Source: Strigamia acuminata (taxonomy: Eukaryota > Arthropoda > Chilopoda > Geophilomorpha > Linotaeniidae). From it: a DNA stretch of 64,000 nucleotides. This document shows, in pieces, positions 24,201 through 34,199 of this stretch (position 1 is the stretch's first letter; each line of letters begins with the position of its first letter). Below the pieces are notes generated by a model, which searched no databases, was not told the origin of the DNA, and saw only the letters and a program-made list of their open reading frames with translations. The DNA is taken from assembly GCA_949358305.1 (NCBI GenBank), contig OX442314.1, forward strand, positions 40,246,581 through 40,310,580, in the 5' to 3' direction. Made by a program: the position numbers and the translations under genes.

Positions 24201-24960
24201 AAATTTTGCTTTGCACTCTGCCCCAAATGTGTCTACCGGTTTTACACCAGCAATGCTGACGTATGGCAGGGAATTGCGACCATTTTGGGATAATCGAGAT
24301 GTGTCTTATGACACCCCATTCGACCCAAATAGGCCCTACGACGCTGTCAGAATGCTAGTCGCTAGACACCGTACTCTGATTGCTGCAGCTCTTAAAAATA
24401 AGAGTCTGGCCCAAGCAAAACAGAAAACTTACTACGATCAACACCGCAGCGACGATAAGTTCGAAATTGGAGACTTGGTTCTACTAAAGACCCACCCATT
24501 GTCCAATGCTGCTAATCGATATGCTGCGTCCCTTGAGGATCGCTTTGAAGGACCTTATGTAATAACTAAAGTCTTTAACAACAATGCGTATGCCCTTGCG
24601 AAACCAATAACTTTGCAAGCGAGGGGTACACACAACATTGTAAAACTCAGGAGATTCATCCCCTCAGAAGAAAAGGCTGAATGGCCCATTTTAGATAAGG
24701 AAGATGAAGAAGTTCTTGAAAACCAACCTGTGGACACTGGAACAGCAACGATATTGCCAACTCCAGTGCAACCAACGGAATCTGGTATCGCAACTAAGTT
24801 GCCAACACCAGTAAAACCTTTTGGGAAACCAAAAAGAATAAAACCCTTGCTGTTGCCACAAGTGGATTCACAAAAACCCACGACGGCTCGACCAAAACCA
24901 AATTCGGACTCAAATAGACCTTCGAGAAATCACGTTTTACCGATCCGATATCGGGATTGA
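21262..24960 (+). CDS. pol: gypsy Pol: protease-RT-RNase H-integrase
   Basis: 1232 residues from the ATG. Protease LMDSGATHRYIS lies near residue 62, RT with YLDDII near 400, and RNase H starting HTDASGGGLGAV near 548. The integrase zinc domain is H-x4-H...C-x2-C (about 790-830), and the integrase catalytic core is GIDLIGPL, SDNGPQF and a Glu in NLTERVNR (about 858, 918 and 950). The C-terminal FEGPYVITKVF segment is the GPY/F module. All catalytic residues are present. Pol is in the -1 frame relative to gag, and its frame is open from 21181, overlapping gag by 45 bases without a canonical slippery heptamer. Frameshifting, reinitiation or a separate message are all possible. Confidence 0.95.
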   Translation: MEEDMEDALFDDISSTEPDPRVVFSTEPEIDHVNVALKTGKSITPLPYIKATLNGLKVTALMDSGATHRYISGGMLKKLNLLHFMTPFLENRVVYTGDRPTRPIGTITLPLKWRGGEIPVTFTVLPSASKFILLGCSWIIENRIVLNLTDREYFFLDFPHDTFPFDDPPSPEELGNAIMDRWDALVAESKSPSVSTADLSQRLLAKSNLSPRQRSQILTLVEKYRHVFSDKAGCHPTLEHPIPTGDAPSFRCKDRPMNPKKAEIYRELVAELLRDGWAEPCEGSYKNPPVIVAKKDGGYRLCIDFRWLNKITIEDVYQMPSISMILACLGGKKFFSTLDLTKGYYQIKLKSSDKKKTAFSTSDGTYQFTRMPFGLCNAPSAFQRMMDQVLGTAQHKWALAYLDDIIIFSDSFEEHLQHLDDILSKLDKNKLTASPSKSFICPEELNFLGFTMSNGGYSPNNDKVEAILNYPTPSSIKQLQRFIGMVGFYAALIPKLSITQKPFFALLKKDTKWEWSEECNVAFEYLKNQLAKGIMLPLPDFARNFTIHTDASGGGLGAVLMQIDDHGALRPVAYASRTLQGAENNYSTTDLECLAVVWAVDKFKPYIEYSEYQVETDHHALRFLMTMENPAGRLARWAMKLQNENFTIKYRKGTDNQVADALSRVSLDNGNPLEGKATLTEIIEPVALAYLTNETDYPMSFENIILQQRADKHLSKLIEWLELDDGQPRPELPKFLEERQYDCTLTRKGMLIIYAPFKTDFFVEEEDLGIGFKIFIPPSLQLAALQLIHDHPMAGHGGVEVTLERLKRVYFWPGMQKEVKLHVASCNRCQRCKPIQRKPKGLMVPTSPKIGRFEKIGIDLIGPLPRTSNRNRFILVVVDYATGWMEATPLRSAKMTAIAPILKRFFSCHGCPRFMLSDNGPQFISDVFQTLCDDAGVVPIKATPYHPQTNLTERVNRNIKIMLRIFTFEHDHWDRCIDQINFALHSAPNVSTGFTPAMLTYGRELRPFWDNRDVSYDTPFDPNRPYDAVRMLVARHRTLIAAALKNKSLAQAKQKTYYDQHRSDDKFEIGDLVLLKTHPLSNAANRYAASLEDRFEGPYVITKVFNNNAYALAKPITLQARGTHNIVKLRRFIPSEEKAEWPILDKEDEEVLENQPVDTGTATILPTPVQPTESGIATKLPTPVKPFGKPKRIKPLLLPQVDSQKPTTARPKPNSDSNRPSRNHVLPIRYRD

Positions 24961-25181
24961 CCGCTAGGTGACACTTCAAATCGGGAGACCCATTTGGACC
25001 AATCACAGACTGTTTACAAAACATCTGCGGTCCATACGCCAATTAAACGTTCGCGAAACGTCTTCCGGTTCTATACTTAGCCACCACCATTCGTTGTCCA
25101 AATCACTTATTCGCTGCGATCGCCACTGACCAGTCGTGTGGAACTTCTCTGGAAAATCGAAACGAAAAGATTGGAAAAACG

Positions 25182-26456
25182 ATGGAAAATCACCGAAACA
25201 ACGAATGGGTTCAGTGCCCAATCTGTAACGGCTTCGGCTACATCACGCTGTGGAATCTGTCGCGAATCCCGTGCATGAACTGCGGCGGAGACGAAATCGT
25301 GCTGACGGATCAACCACTCGAGGAATGGTTTGTCATGTTCATGACGCTGCCCGGTCAGCCGATTCCGCTGCACCACCGACATATTAACTGGATGCGCGTC
25401 CGATCGCGCGCAGAACGCGAGAAGGAAATCGCAGACAGGGAACAAGCGCGTGTGGCGAATGCCGCACCGACAGAACCCCCAAAGAAAAGACAGAAAACGG
25501 CAACGAAGAGCGTACGCTCTCAACCGCCGCCGACTGCCTCTACTAATATTTCGACGAAGAAAACCGCAGCGACGACGTCGCAGCAGGTTCTTCGTCCGCC
25601 ACATAAGCCATTTGTGCTTAAAAAGAAGGCTGCCGAGGAGACAAAAGCGACCGTACAAAGTATCGTCGCCCCAACTCCTCACCAACCACCGACCGCCCGT
25701 CCAAACATTTCGGAGAAATTGCTGGAAATGCGACGGCTCGTGGCGATCGAAAATCCCACGTTGAGTGAACGAAGCGTGAATACCGAAGCAAAAATTCGGT
25801 ACAGAGCGAAAAAACACGCGGACCATAAGGACCGAATGGCAAAAAGAGACGCCGAGAAAGCGGCTCATCAGCAATTGACTGCGCCATCGGCCACAATCAC
25901 ATCGAATGCGCCACGCGCACTCGTTAAAAAAATCCCGGCTCAAACGGAAAAAACTCCCGATGAGCTACGAACAGCTTGGGCGGGACAGTACGGCCCTCAA
26001 CCAATCCAAGGTATTGTGAACCTGATCCCGACCAAAGCCACGGCGGCCGCAATCGCTTTTCCAGCGGCCTGCCAACTACCGCAAACGGCACAAACGATGT
26101 TTGGTGCCAATACAGCAGCGACGCCGGCTGTCATTATGCCGCCGATGGTTGGAGAACGCCCGACGAACGTCGTGTTCCAGGGATTCGCGGATCCTCCACC
26201 AGTTTGCGGCAACAATGTAGTCACCGCCGAAGCAACGATCGAGACCGCGATGCAAATTGACGGCGCACCGAACGAGGAGTCGCACACGCCGCCACCACCA
26301 CCGCCAGTCGTTCCCGAGCCCAAAGCTACCGCCGTGAAAAAGAAGTCGAATAAGAAGTCACGCAAGAAGCTAGCAGAAGAATTCGTCGACGACAAAACTG
26401 AAGAAGAGCCAAAAACCGACGATACGCCACCCACACCGGGGAAATCGCTGCAGTGA
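25182..26456 (+). CDS. Third ORF: CxxC-x15-CxxC zinc-finger protein in env position
   Basis: 424 residues, starting 222 bases after the pol stop. The N-terminus has a four-cysteine finger, C12-P-I-C15 and C31-M-N-C34, with G-x-G/G-G turns after each pair, followed by an aromatic helix (PLEEWFVMFM). The rest is basic, Pro/Ala-rich and probably disordered, with nuclear-localisation-like clusters PPKKRQK (about residue 92) and KKKSNKKSRKK near the C-terminus, and a charged helix RYRAKKHADHKDRMAKRD around 205-225. It has no signal peptide, no transmembrane segment and no envelope features. The finger spacing equals that of the ORF at 89, and a related finger is in the broken gene at 34200-35298. 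A nuclear or nucleic-acid-binding role is inferred from composition only. Confidence 0.75.
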   Translation: MENHRNNEWVQCPICNGFGYITLWNLSRIPCMNCGGDEIVLTDQPLEEWFVMFMTLPGQPIPLHHRHINWMRVRSRAEREKEIADREQARVANAAPTEPPKKRQKTATKSVRSQPPPTASTNISTKKTAATTSQQVLRPPHKPFVLKKKAAEETKATVQSIVAPTPHQPPTARPNISEKLLEMRRLVAIENPTLSERSVNTEAKIRYRAKKHADHKDRMAKRDAEKAAHQQLTAPSATITSNAPRALVKKIPAQTEKTPDELRTAWAGQYGPQPIQGIVNLIPTKATAAAIAFPAACQLPQTAQTMFGANTAATPAVIMPPMVGERPTNVVFQGFADPPPVCGNNVVTAEATIETAMQIDGAPNEESHTPPPPPPVVPEPKATAVKKKSNKKSRKKLAEEFVDDKTEEEPKTDDTPPTPGKSLQ

Positions 26457-26951
26457 AGTTTTCGCCGCCGTTTTAAAGGAGATTTTGGCCAAGCCTGTTA
26501 AGACTTTTATAGTGCCAGAAATAATTTTTTTTTGTCAAAACAAGTTTTTTTTTATTATTAATTATTCCAAAGTGTTAAAATTAGCATACTTACCTTTTAA
26601 TGTTAAATGGATTCAATAACTACAAATGTTAGATTTTAAAGTTCAAAAAGTGTTTTTTATTCATATATATTTTTAAATTACAAGTGTTATTTTACATTTT
26701 TATTTTTCAATAGTGTTTAAATTGTACAAGTTTTCCATCCTGGGGGTAAGTGTGTGTGTGTTCCTTTGTAGTGTTGTTATTTTCCCAAGTGCATTCCTAC
26801 CGGTGATCTTCGTTCTAGCTGATGGCTCGTCCGAAATATGGTCATCTGATAATCTGAAAAAAGAAAAGTAATGCGATGTGTTAACTTTCAACAACCACTT
26901 CAGTGATTGCGTTGTACCCCCTCGTACTTACCTTTTTCCAGGGGGGGGAAA
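26457..26951 (+). other. 3' non-coding region and polypurine tract of the gypsy element
   Basis: About 480 AT-rich bases without a frame follow the third ORF. The run CCAGGGGGGGGAAA (26938-26951) directly abuts the TGTGACC start of the 3' LTR, which makes it the plus-strand primer. Confidence 0.8.
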
Positions 26952-27574
26952 TGTGACCAGCTGCCCCTGCGCACGGGTCGCTGCACTGCAACGGCAATGC
27001 ACTTGGCGCAGCTCCAGCGCCTCTCGTATCTCGCGCAGCCTGTTGCGGTCCCCCGCAACCAGGTGGAGCTGCGGGCCTTTGGTCAAGCAGGATCGGGCCC
27101 CGGAAGTCGCCCTTCCGGAAGTGGTTGGTCCCCGTAGGGACAAGAGAGTTGTTGATCAACCAGCAAGGCGAACGGTCGTGTTGCGACCGCCTCCAAAACT
27201 GGCTATTGAGATAACCCAAACTATCGGCGTGGCGATGATATCGCCCGCCGGGACCTGAGCGTCCAGTTGCGCCACGTCCGCCGGACGTTAACCGTAACTT
27301 CGGCGGCGTGGCCCAAAACCGATTACCGACCTCGTGTGTCATGGCGGCCGATGGCCGCCGTGCCACGCGGTCTGATTAGGGGCGGTTCGAAGGAACCGCC
27401 GCCTTGGGAAATACACTATGGGACACTACAATCATACCCCTAGACATCTAATAAAGCCATAACTAAAACTATATTGTGTCTCCGTGTATTTCGTGGTTTG
27501 TTTTATCGTGTGTGTTGCGTCCAGCGCCTCCGTGGCTCTCCCCCGACCACGTGGCGTCCGTCCGAACACTCACA
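26952..27574 (+). repeat. 3' LTR of the gypsy element
   Basis: 623 bp, without a difference from the 5' LTR in my line-by-line comparison. AATAAA lies at 27450-27455 and the hairpin at 27381-27400. It is followed by the ACGT target duplication and then, in antisense, the body of the Cul5-like gene. Confidence 0.95.
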
Positions 27575-29829
27575 ACGTAGATCAAGTTATTGAAATCTTT
27601 CTCGTCTCGGCACAGATAATTCTTTTCGATCAACCATTCTACTTGCTCTTTGATCATTCGGGTCGTCGGCAAGAACATATTTTTCAAAATTCCAATTAAT
27701 TCGATCTGTAGTTGAGAATTTGGCACAGACTTCCTGGCTTTCGCAACACGAACAATCGCTTCTTGTAAACGATATTCCCTGAGTTTGACGATGGCTTCGT
27801 TGTCCCCTTGTTTATGCTTCTCCGTCGACAGCTGCAATCTCCCGATAAGGTTGATCTTGCCTCGTTTCTGAACTTTACCGTTTCTAATCACCGCAAAATC
27901 GTCGTTTATCCAATACTCCGTCCCATTCGTGAACTCTAACGGCGATTTTACTTCCGGATGACACTTTACAATGTTTCGCTTTGCCATTGGCATCGACACG
28001 ACCGACCAAAGCGTTTTCTTCAGTTCGGACTCTGGCAACTCGGTCGCCAACTGTAAATTCTCGAAGGAAATGCGCTCGTTCGGGCGCTCGTTCCACGCGA
28101 ACAGCACGGCCATTTGGAATGTCGTCACGTCCAGATCAAACTTTCCCACAGCATTTACAAACGTGATGGTCCCATTCGACATTTGATGATCCCAAACTAG
28201 TTTGCGTCCGCTGTGTTGTTTGTGGTAAAAAGTTTCCATCTCGCAAACATAATCTTCCAACTCCACGGGGATCGAAACGGGAATCCTGTCGTTACTTCGC
28301 GACCACGCGGCGGAATTGAGAATTTTTACATTAATCGAATCTCTAACACCCCCATGTCGGTCTTGGAAAGCTTGATTCAAGTCTCGGCTAATCGTAAGGT
28401 CTTGAAACATCTTCGACACTCTGTTCACGTATTCGGCCGGCATTCCCACATCTCTCAACCACCCGACCATATTCTCCTCCATGTCGTTGTCCGCCGAAGT
28501 TTCCAAAATCAAACGTCTCGTCAGATGCGATTTGAAGAAAATCATGAACACATCTTTGTTGTGTACATACTTCAGCAATATGAGCACTCCTTTTAACCTG
28601 CTTTCGACGATCTCCGAGGCTAATTTCTTACTCATATTCGTCTTCCTCAACAACATGTCGCAGAAATTCGCCAACAACTCGGGACATTTCGATTCCGGCT
28701 GAGTTTTCGTCCTCGACGCAAGTTCCAACTTAAAAATCGCCGTGTCGTTGACAATTTTCTTGAACGCTTTATCTCTCGCCGAAAGAAATCTCGGATCATT
28801 CTCAAAAGCTTTCTCGACTAATTCGCTAGACCGATTGAAGAGATCGAGTAGTTGTTGCACGTATTTCTCGGAATCCTGAACGATCGTTTCGGCCGCCGCA
28901 ACCATGTCCGCCAAACCAGCTTTGACGATGCATTCTTCCAACTCGACGAGCATCGGTGGAATACATTCGGGCACGAGATTCAACAGATGAAACATCCGTA
29001 GAAGATTGTCAATATCGTTGCGCTTGATCATCGCCCCACACTCCGCTAAAACGACTTCCTTAAACGGAAACACCAAAACATCGCCGCAGATTTTAGTCAA
29101 TTCTTGACGCGAACACGCTTCTAAATATTTCTCCGCCCGCTTATTCTCTTCGCTGAGTCGTAGATCGGCGTATTTCATGTAATTCTCGACTCCGTTGACC
29201 CTCAGATACTCTTGCGCATTTGTCCCATAAAACGCCCGAGTGTCTTCGAAGTATGCTTTCTCAAAAAACTCCCGATAAAGGGATAAATTGTCGTCGGGAG
29301 TAGTGCACAAACTCACATAAGACTCACGAATTCCAATTATTAGCTGCGGATCGCACGTTTGGCCGTTTCTCTCCGCTTCGATTAACTTCATAACGCTTTT
29401 GTGGATGTGATTCTTCTTGTCCGAGAAAATACTTTCATTCCAACTCTGCAGCATGAGATTACGAACGTTGTAACCGACACAATTGTCAAGTGGTGTCGAT
29501 TCCAATTTTACGAACGGTAAGGGAATGATTTGGCAACGTTCGAAAAATGATTTCCATTCTTCGGTGTAAGCTTTTATGAAGACGACCGGTTCACATTCCG
29601 TCGGTAATTTTGCTTGCAAGTCCTGGATGGTCGATAAAATTTGTTTTTGTAACTCGAGGTAGATTTCTCCTTTGCGACTTTGTTCCCATATCGTGAGGCT
29701 GTGCACGGCGGAAAATAGATGGTTCCATTCGGTAACAGTAACTGATTCTCCTAGAAGAAGCTTTGAACTTGTTCGGTAAGTGAATTCGAAATCCTTTTTA
29801 ATTGCGGCTGGAGTTTGCGATCTATACAT
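27575..29829 (-). CDS. Cul5: Intronless cullin-5-like gene, severed from its stop codon by the gypsy insertion
   Basis: About 750 residues in a single exon, collinear with animal cullin-5 throughout. The N-terminal cullin repeats include RNLMLQSWNESIFS and IGIRESYVSLC, and the central region has LADMVAAAETI, CPELLANFCDMLLRK and SHLTRRLI. The cullin-homology domain and C-terminal winged-helix region (QKRGKINLIGRLQL, MFLPTTRMIKEQVEWLIE) are also present. The neddylation lysine context VAKARK aligns with the Cul5 site. Cul5 scaffolds ECS ubiquitin ligases (Elongin B/C-SOCS box, RBX2). Animal Cul5 genes normally have many introns, so this looks like a retrocopy that kept its frame. The gypsy element entered between Tyr and the last two codons. 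A transcript reading on would add about 36 residues from antisense LTR, ending at 27469. A TATA box precedes the ATG by 47 bases. Confidence 0.9.
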
Positions 29830-29875
29830 TGTAAACGAATAAACTGGGTGTAGTTTACGATTCGAAGATCTGCAG

Positions 29876-29883
29876 CTTATATA
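29876..29883 (-). promoter_or_regulatory. TATA box of the Cul5-like gene
   Basis: TATATAAG on the minus strand, 47 bases before the ATG at 29829, implies a leader of about 20 bases. If this gene is a retrocopy, it has acquired or kept a compact promoter. Between here and 30479 the sequence is AT-rich with no feature I recognise. Confidence 0.5.
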
Positions 29884-30479
29884 CCGGAAATGTAATTCAT
29901 ACGGAAGACGGGCATTGGTTAGAACTGTGAACGTTCATCAAACGTTGAACAAACAAATGTTTGCTTTACTGAAATGAGCACGATGTTTGGATTTTATTTT
30001 TGTGTTAGCTCAATAAATTTTTATTTTCATTTATTGATTTGATATTTTTAATGACTTAACAAATTTTAGTGACGGAAAACAATTTCAATATTAATTACAT
30101 TTAATGTCAAATTATAACGCTTGGAGTAGTTTAATCGGTTAAACACTTGTTTGAAAAGTTCATTTACATTAAGAAATTAAATATTTTCAATGTTGATTCT
30201 TTATAGTTCTACAGTAGTTTCACTATAAAATAGTTATTTTGTAAATAACTCAACCAAATTACAGTTAAAATCGGATTATTCTAATATTACTTTTGTAAAT
30301 TCATCACCACCTGATCAAAAAATTAAAATCTGCAAAATTTCCAACCAAAACATCGCCGATTTCCTCTCACCGAGTTTTCCTTCTTATTTTCACCTCCAGC
30401 TTGATTAGCGACTCGCTCTTTCTCGTTTTTAAGTGTTTTAACATAGTAGAGTCGTTGCTTTTGTTTTGCTATCACGATT

Positions 30480-30867
30480 GGCACGTGTTTCTGGCCAGAG
30501 TTCCACAGGAACGGTCCTGACCAACATCAGACCGGTCCACACTCTTGTTCACCATGGTGTCACTTAGGGACTTGGCCGGTTCGCCAGTCCCAGTACCGTG
30601 AGCGATTACCATGGGCCAAATGAACATCGACATGACCACGCCGCACAACCAGGTTAACCCTAACCACGTGTGTGCCGCGTGTGGTCACAGGTCTGCTGCA
30701 GCAATGCAGCAGGAGCATGGGAGAGACACAAGATATTGACCCCTAGACAACTGAATAAAGGCCTAAAACCTCAAACACAGTCTCTTGTAGTCTCCTATCT
30801 ATACGTGTCGAGCGTCCGGCGCTGTTTAGGCATTCCCGTGCCCGAACAATGTCCGTCCACTCTCACA
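30480..30867 (+). repeat. Solo LTR related to the gypsy element
   Basis: The segment ends ACTCTCACA like the 16782 element's LTR and shares with it the module ACCCCTAGACA...AATAAAG...GTCTC, followed by a GTCCGTCC...TCACA end. It is clearly diverged, and no internal sequence or second LTR is nearby. The left boundary is approximate and no target duplication was identified. From 30868 to 31480 I see only AT-rich, low-complexity sequence. Confidence 0.5.
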
Positions 30868-31488
30868 ATGCGGTGGTTAGGACTTCTATCGGTTTTTTAG
30901 TCGTTAAACAAATGTCTAGGGTAAGATTCTCGAATAAAGACTCAAACTTGTTATTTTACCAAAAACAAACAAAGAATGATTTTATTTAATACTAAGTACA
31001 GGGTTAAATAAAAATAATCACGGGTTATTTACCCAAATTGTGTTCAAATTAGCTGAAATATTATCTATTTATTAACAATGTTTAATTTTTTAATTTTTTA
31101 ATTTTTACATTTTCTACACATTTAAAAAAAAATTAAATTAAAAATAAAATTTTTTTTTATAAATGTTAAAAAATAAATAAAAGTTAATACGTACTAGTTT
31201 AAGGCCTTGCTGTTGTAAATATAAGGACTACAGTAGATCTGGCGATGGCTTATTAGAGTGGTTGTTCTCTGAATTCTAAGTGATTTTGTTAAATTAAGTT
31301 TGCTTTACTGATGAAACACTTTTTGCCTATAACTTTTTTTTTTCTGTTCATGTACAATAACGTTAAAATATCTTTCCACAAATAATTTATTTTTATTAAA
31401 TCATTTCCATATATTTCATTTATTTATTCATTCCATTTATTTATTTTCCTTTTTTTCAAGTTTACTCCTTGATATTTTCTTTTCAGTC

Positions 31489-31728
31489 AGTTTCAACGGT
31501 CCTTCTAGGATACCATACACACGATGGGGGATGAAAGATTCGTTCTGTAGAGAATGGTTCACCGTGATTTACGTACCCGAGCCCCGTAGCCACGTCAGTT
31601 CTGCGAGCCCATACATACGATGGGGGATGAAAGATTCGTTCTGTAGAGAACGGTACCGCGTGATTTACGTATGTGAGCCCCGTAGCCACGTCAGTTCTGC
31701 GAGCACACTGAGACGTTGATGCACGGGT
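31489..31728. repeat. Tandem pair of an about 110-bp dispersed unit with a conserved hairpin
   Basis: Two adjacent copies of a unit contain GAAAGATTCGTTCTGTAGAGAA and end CCCGTAGCCACGTCAGTTCTGCGAGC. A third copy is at 60690-60822. Each copy can form the stem CGTTCT-GTAG-AGAA(C/T)G and the small hairpin CGT-GATTT-ACG. On the minus strand all copies are also open and give the same about 35-residue peptide, so either RNA structure or an old coding segment could explain the conservation. Confidence 0.55.
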
Positions 31729-31930
31729 TGGGTTTGTCGTGGTATTGTAATTGTTTTAGCTTGAATGTTACTTTAAATTTTGGCCTTTTCCATCAAAGAT
31801 TTACTCGAAATTTCAGTGTTTTTATTCTCTTGTAATTTCGCACAAACTGCTTATTTTTTTCTCTAACAAACCGAGGTAAGTTTTTGTACATATCACCCGT
31901 AAGCCTAAACTAATTATTCTATCATCATTT

Positions 31931-33735
31931 CACGTTTATTTTATTTATTTATCCATTTATTTCAATGTTTTGAGCCATTTGGCGTTATATGTTTAAATTT
32001 TTCTTTTAGATCACAGCCATCTGCACCTTTGTCCTTGGCTCCAGTGACCTCGGTGTATTGTGTTCGCGCTGATTAGGGGAGAAACCTGTTTGACGCCATT
32101 CACAAGTCAGCATTTTTTAAGTTTGTATGGTCGCCGTTTTCTAGGTGAGTTAAAATGCGAATTTTCTGATAAATTGATGTTGTAAACATGCCCGTTCGTT
32201 CCAACAAAACAAAAGCGGTAAATTGTTGATTTGTTCTCGGTGATGTAAAATCTAACTCTCTACCCTAAATGTAACTCTTGTATTACAAATTCATGTTTAT
32301 TGTATTTTATTTTCTATTTATTTCAGTATTTCCGGCCATTTGGCATGAAATGTGATCAAAGCCATCTGCAGCAAGAACAACAACTTTTGTCCTTGAGTTG
32401 AGTGACGTCAGTGTATCCTGTTTGCGCTCATGAGGGGAAAAATCTGCTTGAAACCAATCAGCATTCAGAAGTCACATTTACTAGGTTTATATGTTCACAG
32501 TTTTCCAGATAAGTAAAAATGTGAATTTTCTGCAAAATTAATGTTGTAAACATGCCCGTTCGTTCCTGCATCACAAAAGTGGTAAATTGTTGATTTGTTC
32601 TCGGGGGTGTAAAACCCAACTCTCTACCTCCACGTGGTCACCCCTGGATAAACTGATGACTTGACACGTCTCAGTGAAACCAGAAGAGAGCTCTGGTCAT
32701 TTGAAAAGTTCTTTCACATTTTCTAGTTGCATTGTAACATTCCTTCCTGAGTGTGGCATTTACATTTTCCAATGTATTGTAAGCCTGCACATCCCTTTCC
32801 TTCCTGAGTGTGGCATTTACATTTTTCAATGTATTGTAAGCCTGCACACCCCTTTCTTTAATGAATGTGGCATTTACATGTTCATGTATTGTAAGCCTGC
32901 ATCTCTTTATTTCATGAATGTGGCATTTACATGACTGTATTGCAAGACTGCATTCCTACGTGAATGTTACATTTGCACTTTTTCATCATTTTTTGTTCAT
33001 CATTTTTTCAAATTAATTGTTGCAATTTTGAAAATTCAACGATGACAAAAGAACTGACCCACTCCCCCGGATCCAAACTTGCGAATTCGGTGTTTTCTAT
33101 TTTCAATGTTCGGATCGTCTGTTCTCTCAACTTCGTCAATGATTTCATTCATTCGCATCATCTTTTTTCCACTTGGTGTTGATTCATTTTGGTTTATTCA
33201 TTGAGCAGCGATTGAGTCGTCAGCGGGAATTGCTACGACATCCACATCGCGCGGTCGTGGTTGCTTTTGACACGATTTTCCTTCCTTTTCTCTGGATTTT
33301 TTAATCGTTGATAATTTCTACGACGTTTTACCGCTGATGTGTACTCGGCGCGACAGTGTGATTCGCGCCTAGGCAATTACGTGGCGCGACACGTAGCAAT
33401 TAGTTAATATTTACACAAGCAAATCACTCTTGCACAAAACAAATTATTTTGAGAAATATATATTTTTTCTTTTGGGAATTCTGTATTGAATGACCCACAC
33501 TGTTGTACTGTATGTCAGCAAAGTCGGTTGTTTGAAATATACTATTTTATTCCTCTGGTATTGCAAGTCTCCACTTTGTGGTGAGTGAGATTTGTTCCTA
33601 CTTTTACTTTTGCTCTTTCTTGCCCTCTGTTTTAATTCACGACATCCTCCATTTTTACTGGAGGTATGTACCCACATATGTAATACACAATTGACTTTTT
33701 ACTGTCATCCAGTTGGTTTGAACAATTTGTGAATT
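31931..33735. repeat. Dispersed repeat block A with exon-like modules
   Basis: The block has two diverged tandem copies of a module (about 31955-32144 and 32330-32518) starting near GCCATTTGGC, then a shared segment, a 57-bp tandem array (32745-32960) and a long 3' part. A second copy is at 63108-63946 and partial ones occur around 60590-60700 and 61436-61560. The first module ends TTTCTAG followed by GTGAGT, a canonical donor. The second ends in ATAAGT, a mutated donor. The copy at 63 kb lacks exactly the donor-to-acceptor segment. No convincing long ORF is present. This looks like a repeated non-coding gene or transposon. Confidence 0.5.
32616..32696 (+). ncRNA. Candidate structured RNA, copy 1
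   Basis: CTCTCT (32620-32625) can pair with AGAGAG (32685-32690), enclosing GTGGTCACCCCTGG and the hairpin ACTGA...TCAGT (32652-32656 with 32671-32675) with an inner GAC/GTC stem. In the copy at 61449-61532 the outer stem has become CTCTGT/ACAGAG and the inner hairpin has a different sequence but still pairs. Compensatory change is seen by eye in two copies only. I know no RNA family that this matches. Confidence 0.4.
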
Positions 33736-34199
33736 GGTCCATTCGTTTTCCGCCATTTTTACGTCCCGATTTGAATTATTCACCGCTTTCTTTAGACGAT
33801 AGGTTGTTTTTAAGAAGTCCCTAATCCGCGCCTAATTAATTTGAAAAATAAAACTTATTTGTTATTAAAAAAAAAATCTTTTTTCTAAAAAAAATAAAAC
33901 CGCTTTGTCAGTTCTTAATCCGCAGGAAATTAATAAATTGTTGGGTTGGTATATAAAATTATTATTGAAAATTATTATTGTTAAGTTTAAAAGTTTAAAT
34001 TTAAGTAAAGATTAAAAAAATTAATGTTTTGTTTTCCAAAAGACGATTTTTTTTACTTTAAATATGACGTCACAAAAAAACTAAATAAAATGAATTCGAA
34101 TACCAGTGATGACGATGTTAGTACAGTTCTGAGGTTTTACTAAAACTCGGTTAACCAAAGAGGCGGTTATTTTATTTCTTAGGCGATTTTGATATCATT
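33736..34199. other. AT-rich spacer
   Basis: A- and T-runs with no ORF, repeat or RNA signal that I could support. Confidence 0.4.

Larger units (their letters stand above)
16782..27574 (+). mobile_element. Complete Ty3/gypsy retrotransposon with a third ORF
   Basis: The 10,793-bp element lies between two 623-bp LTRs that are identical as far as I compared them. It is flanked by ACGT at 16778-16781 and 27575-27578. Order: 5' LTR, 2.2-kb leader, gag, pol (protease-RT-RNase H-integrase), a separate third ORF, polypurine tract, 3' LTR. All ORFs are uninterrupted. Identical LTRs and open frames mean a very recent insertion. The third ORF stands where retroviral-type gypsy elements carry env but encodes a soluble zinc-finger protein. 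Confidence 0.95.

Noticed and set aside
25182-26456. Envelope gene of an errantivirus-like element
   Set aside because: No signal peptide, furin site, fusion peptide or membrane anchor; instead a Cys4 finger and basic disordered sequence.
32653-32680. CTGATGA...GTGAAAC resembling a hammerhead-ribozyme core
   Set aside because: The intervening bases do not form a proper stem II followed by GAAAC, no stem III/cleavage site fits, and copy 2 of the element lacks the motif.
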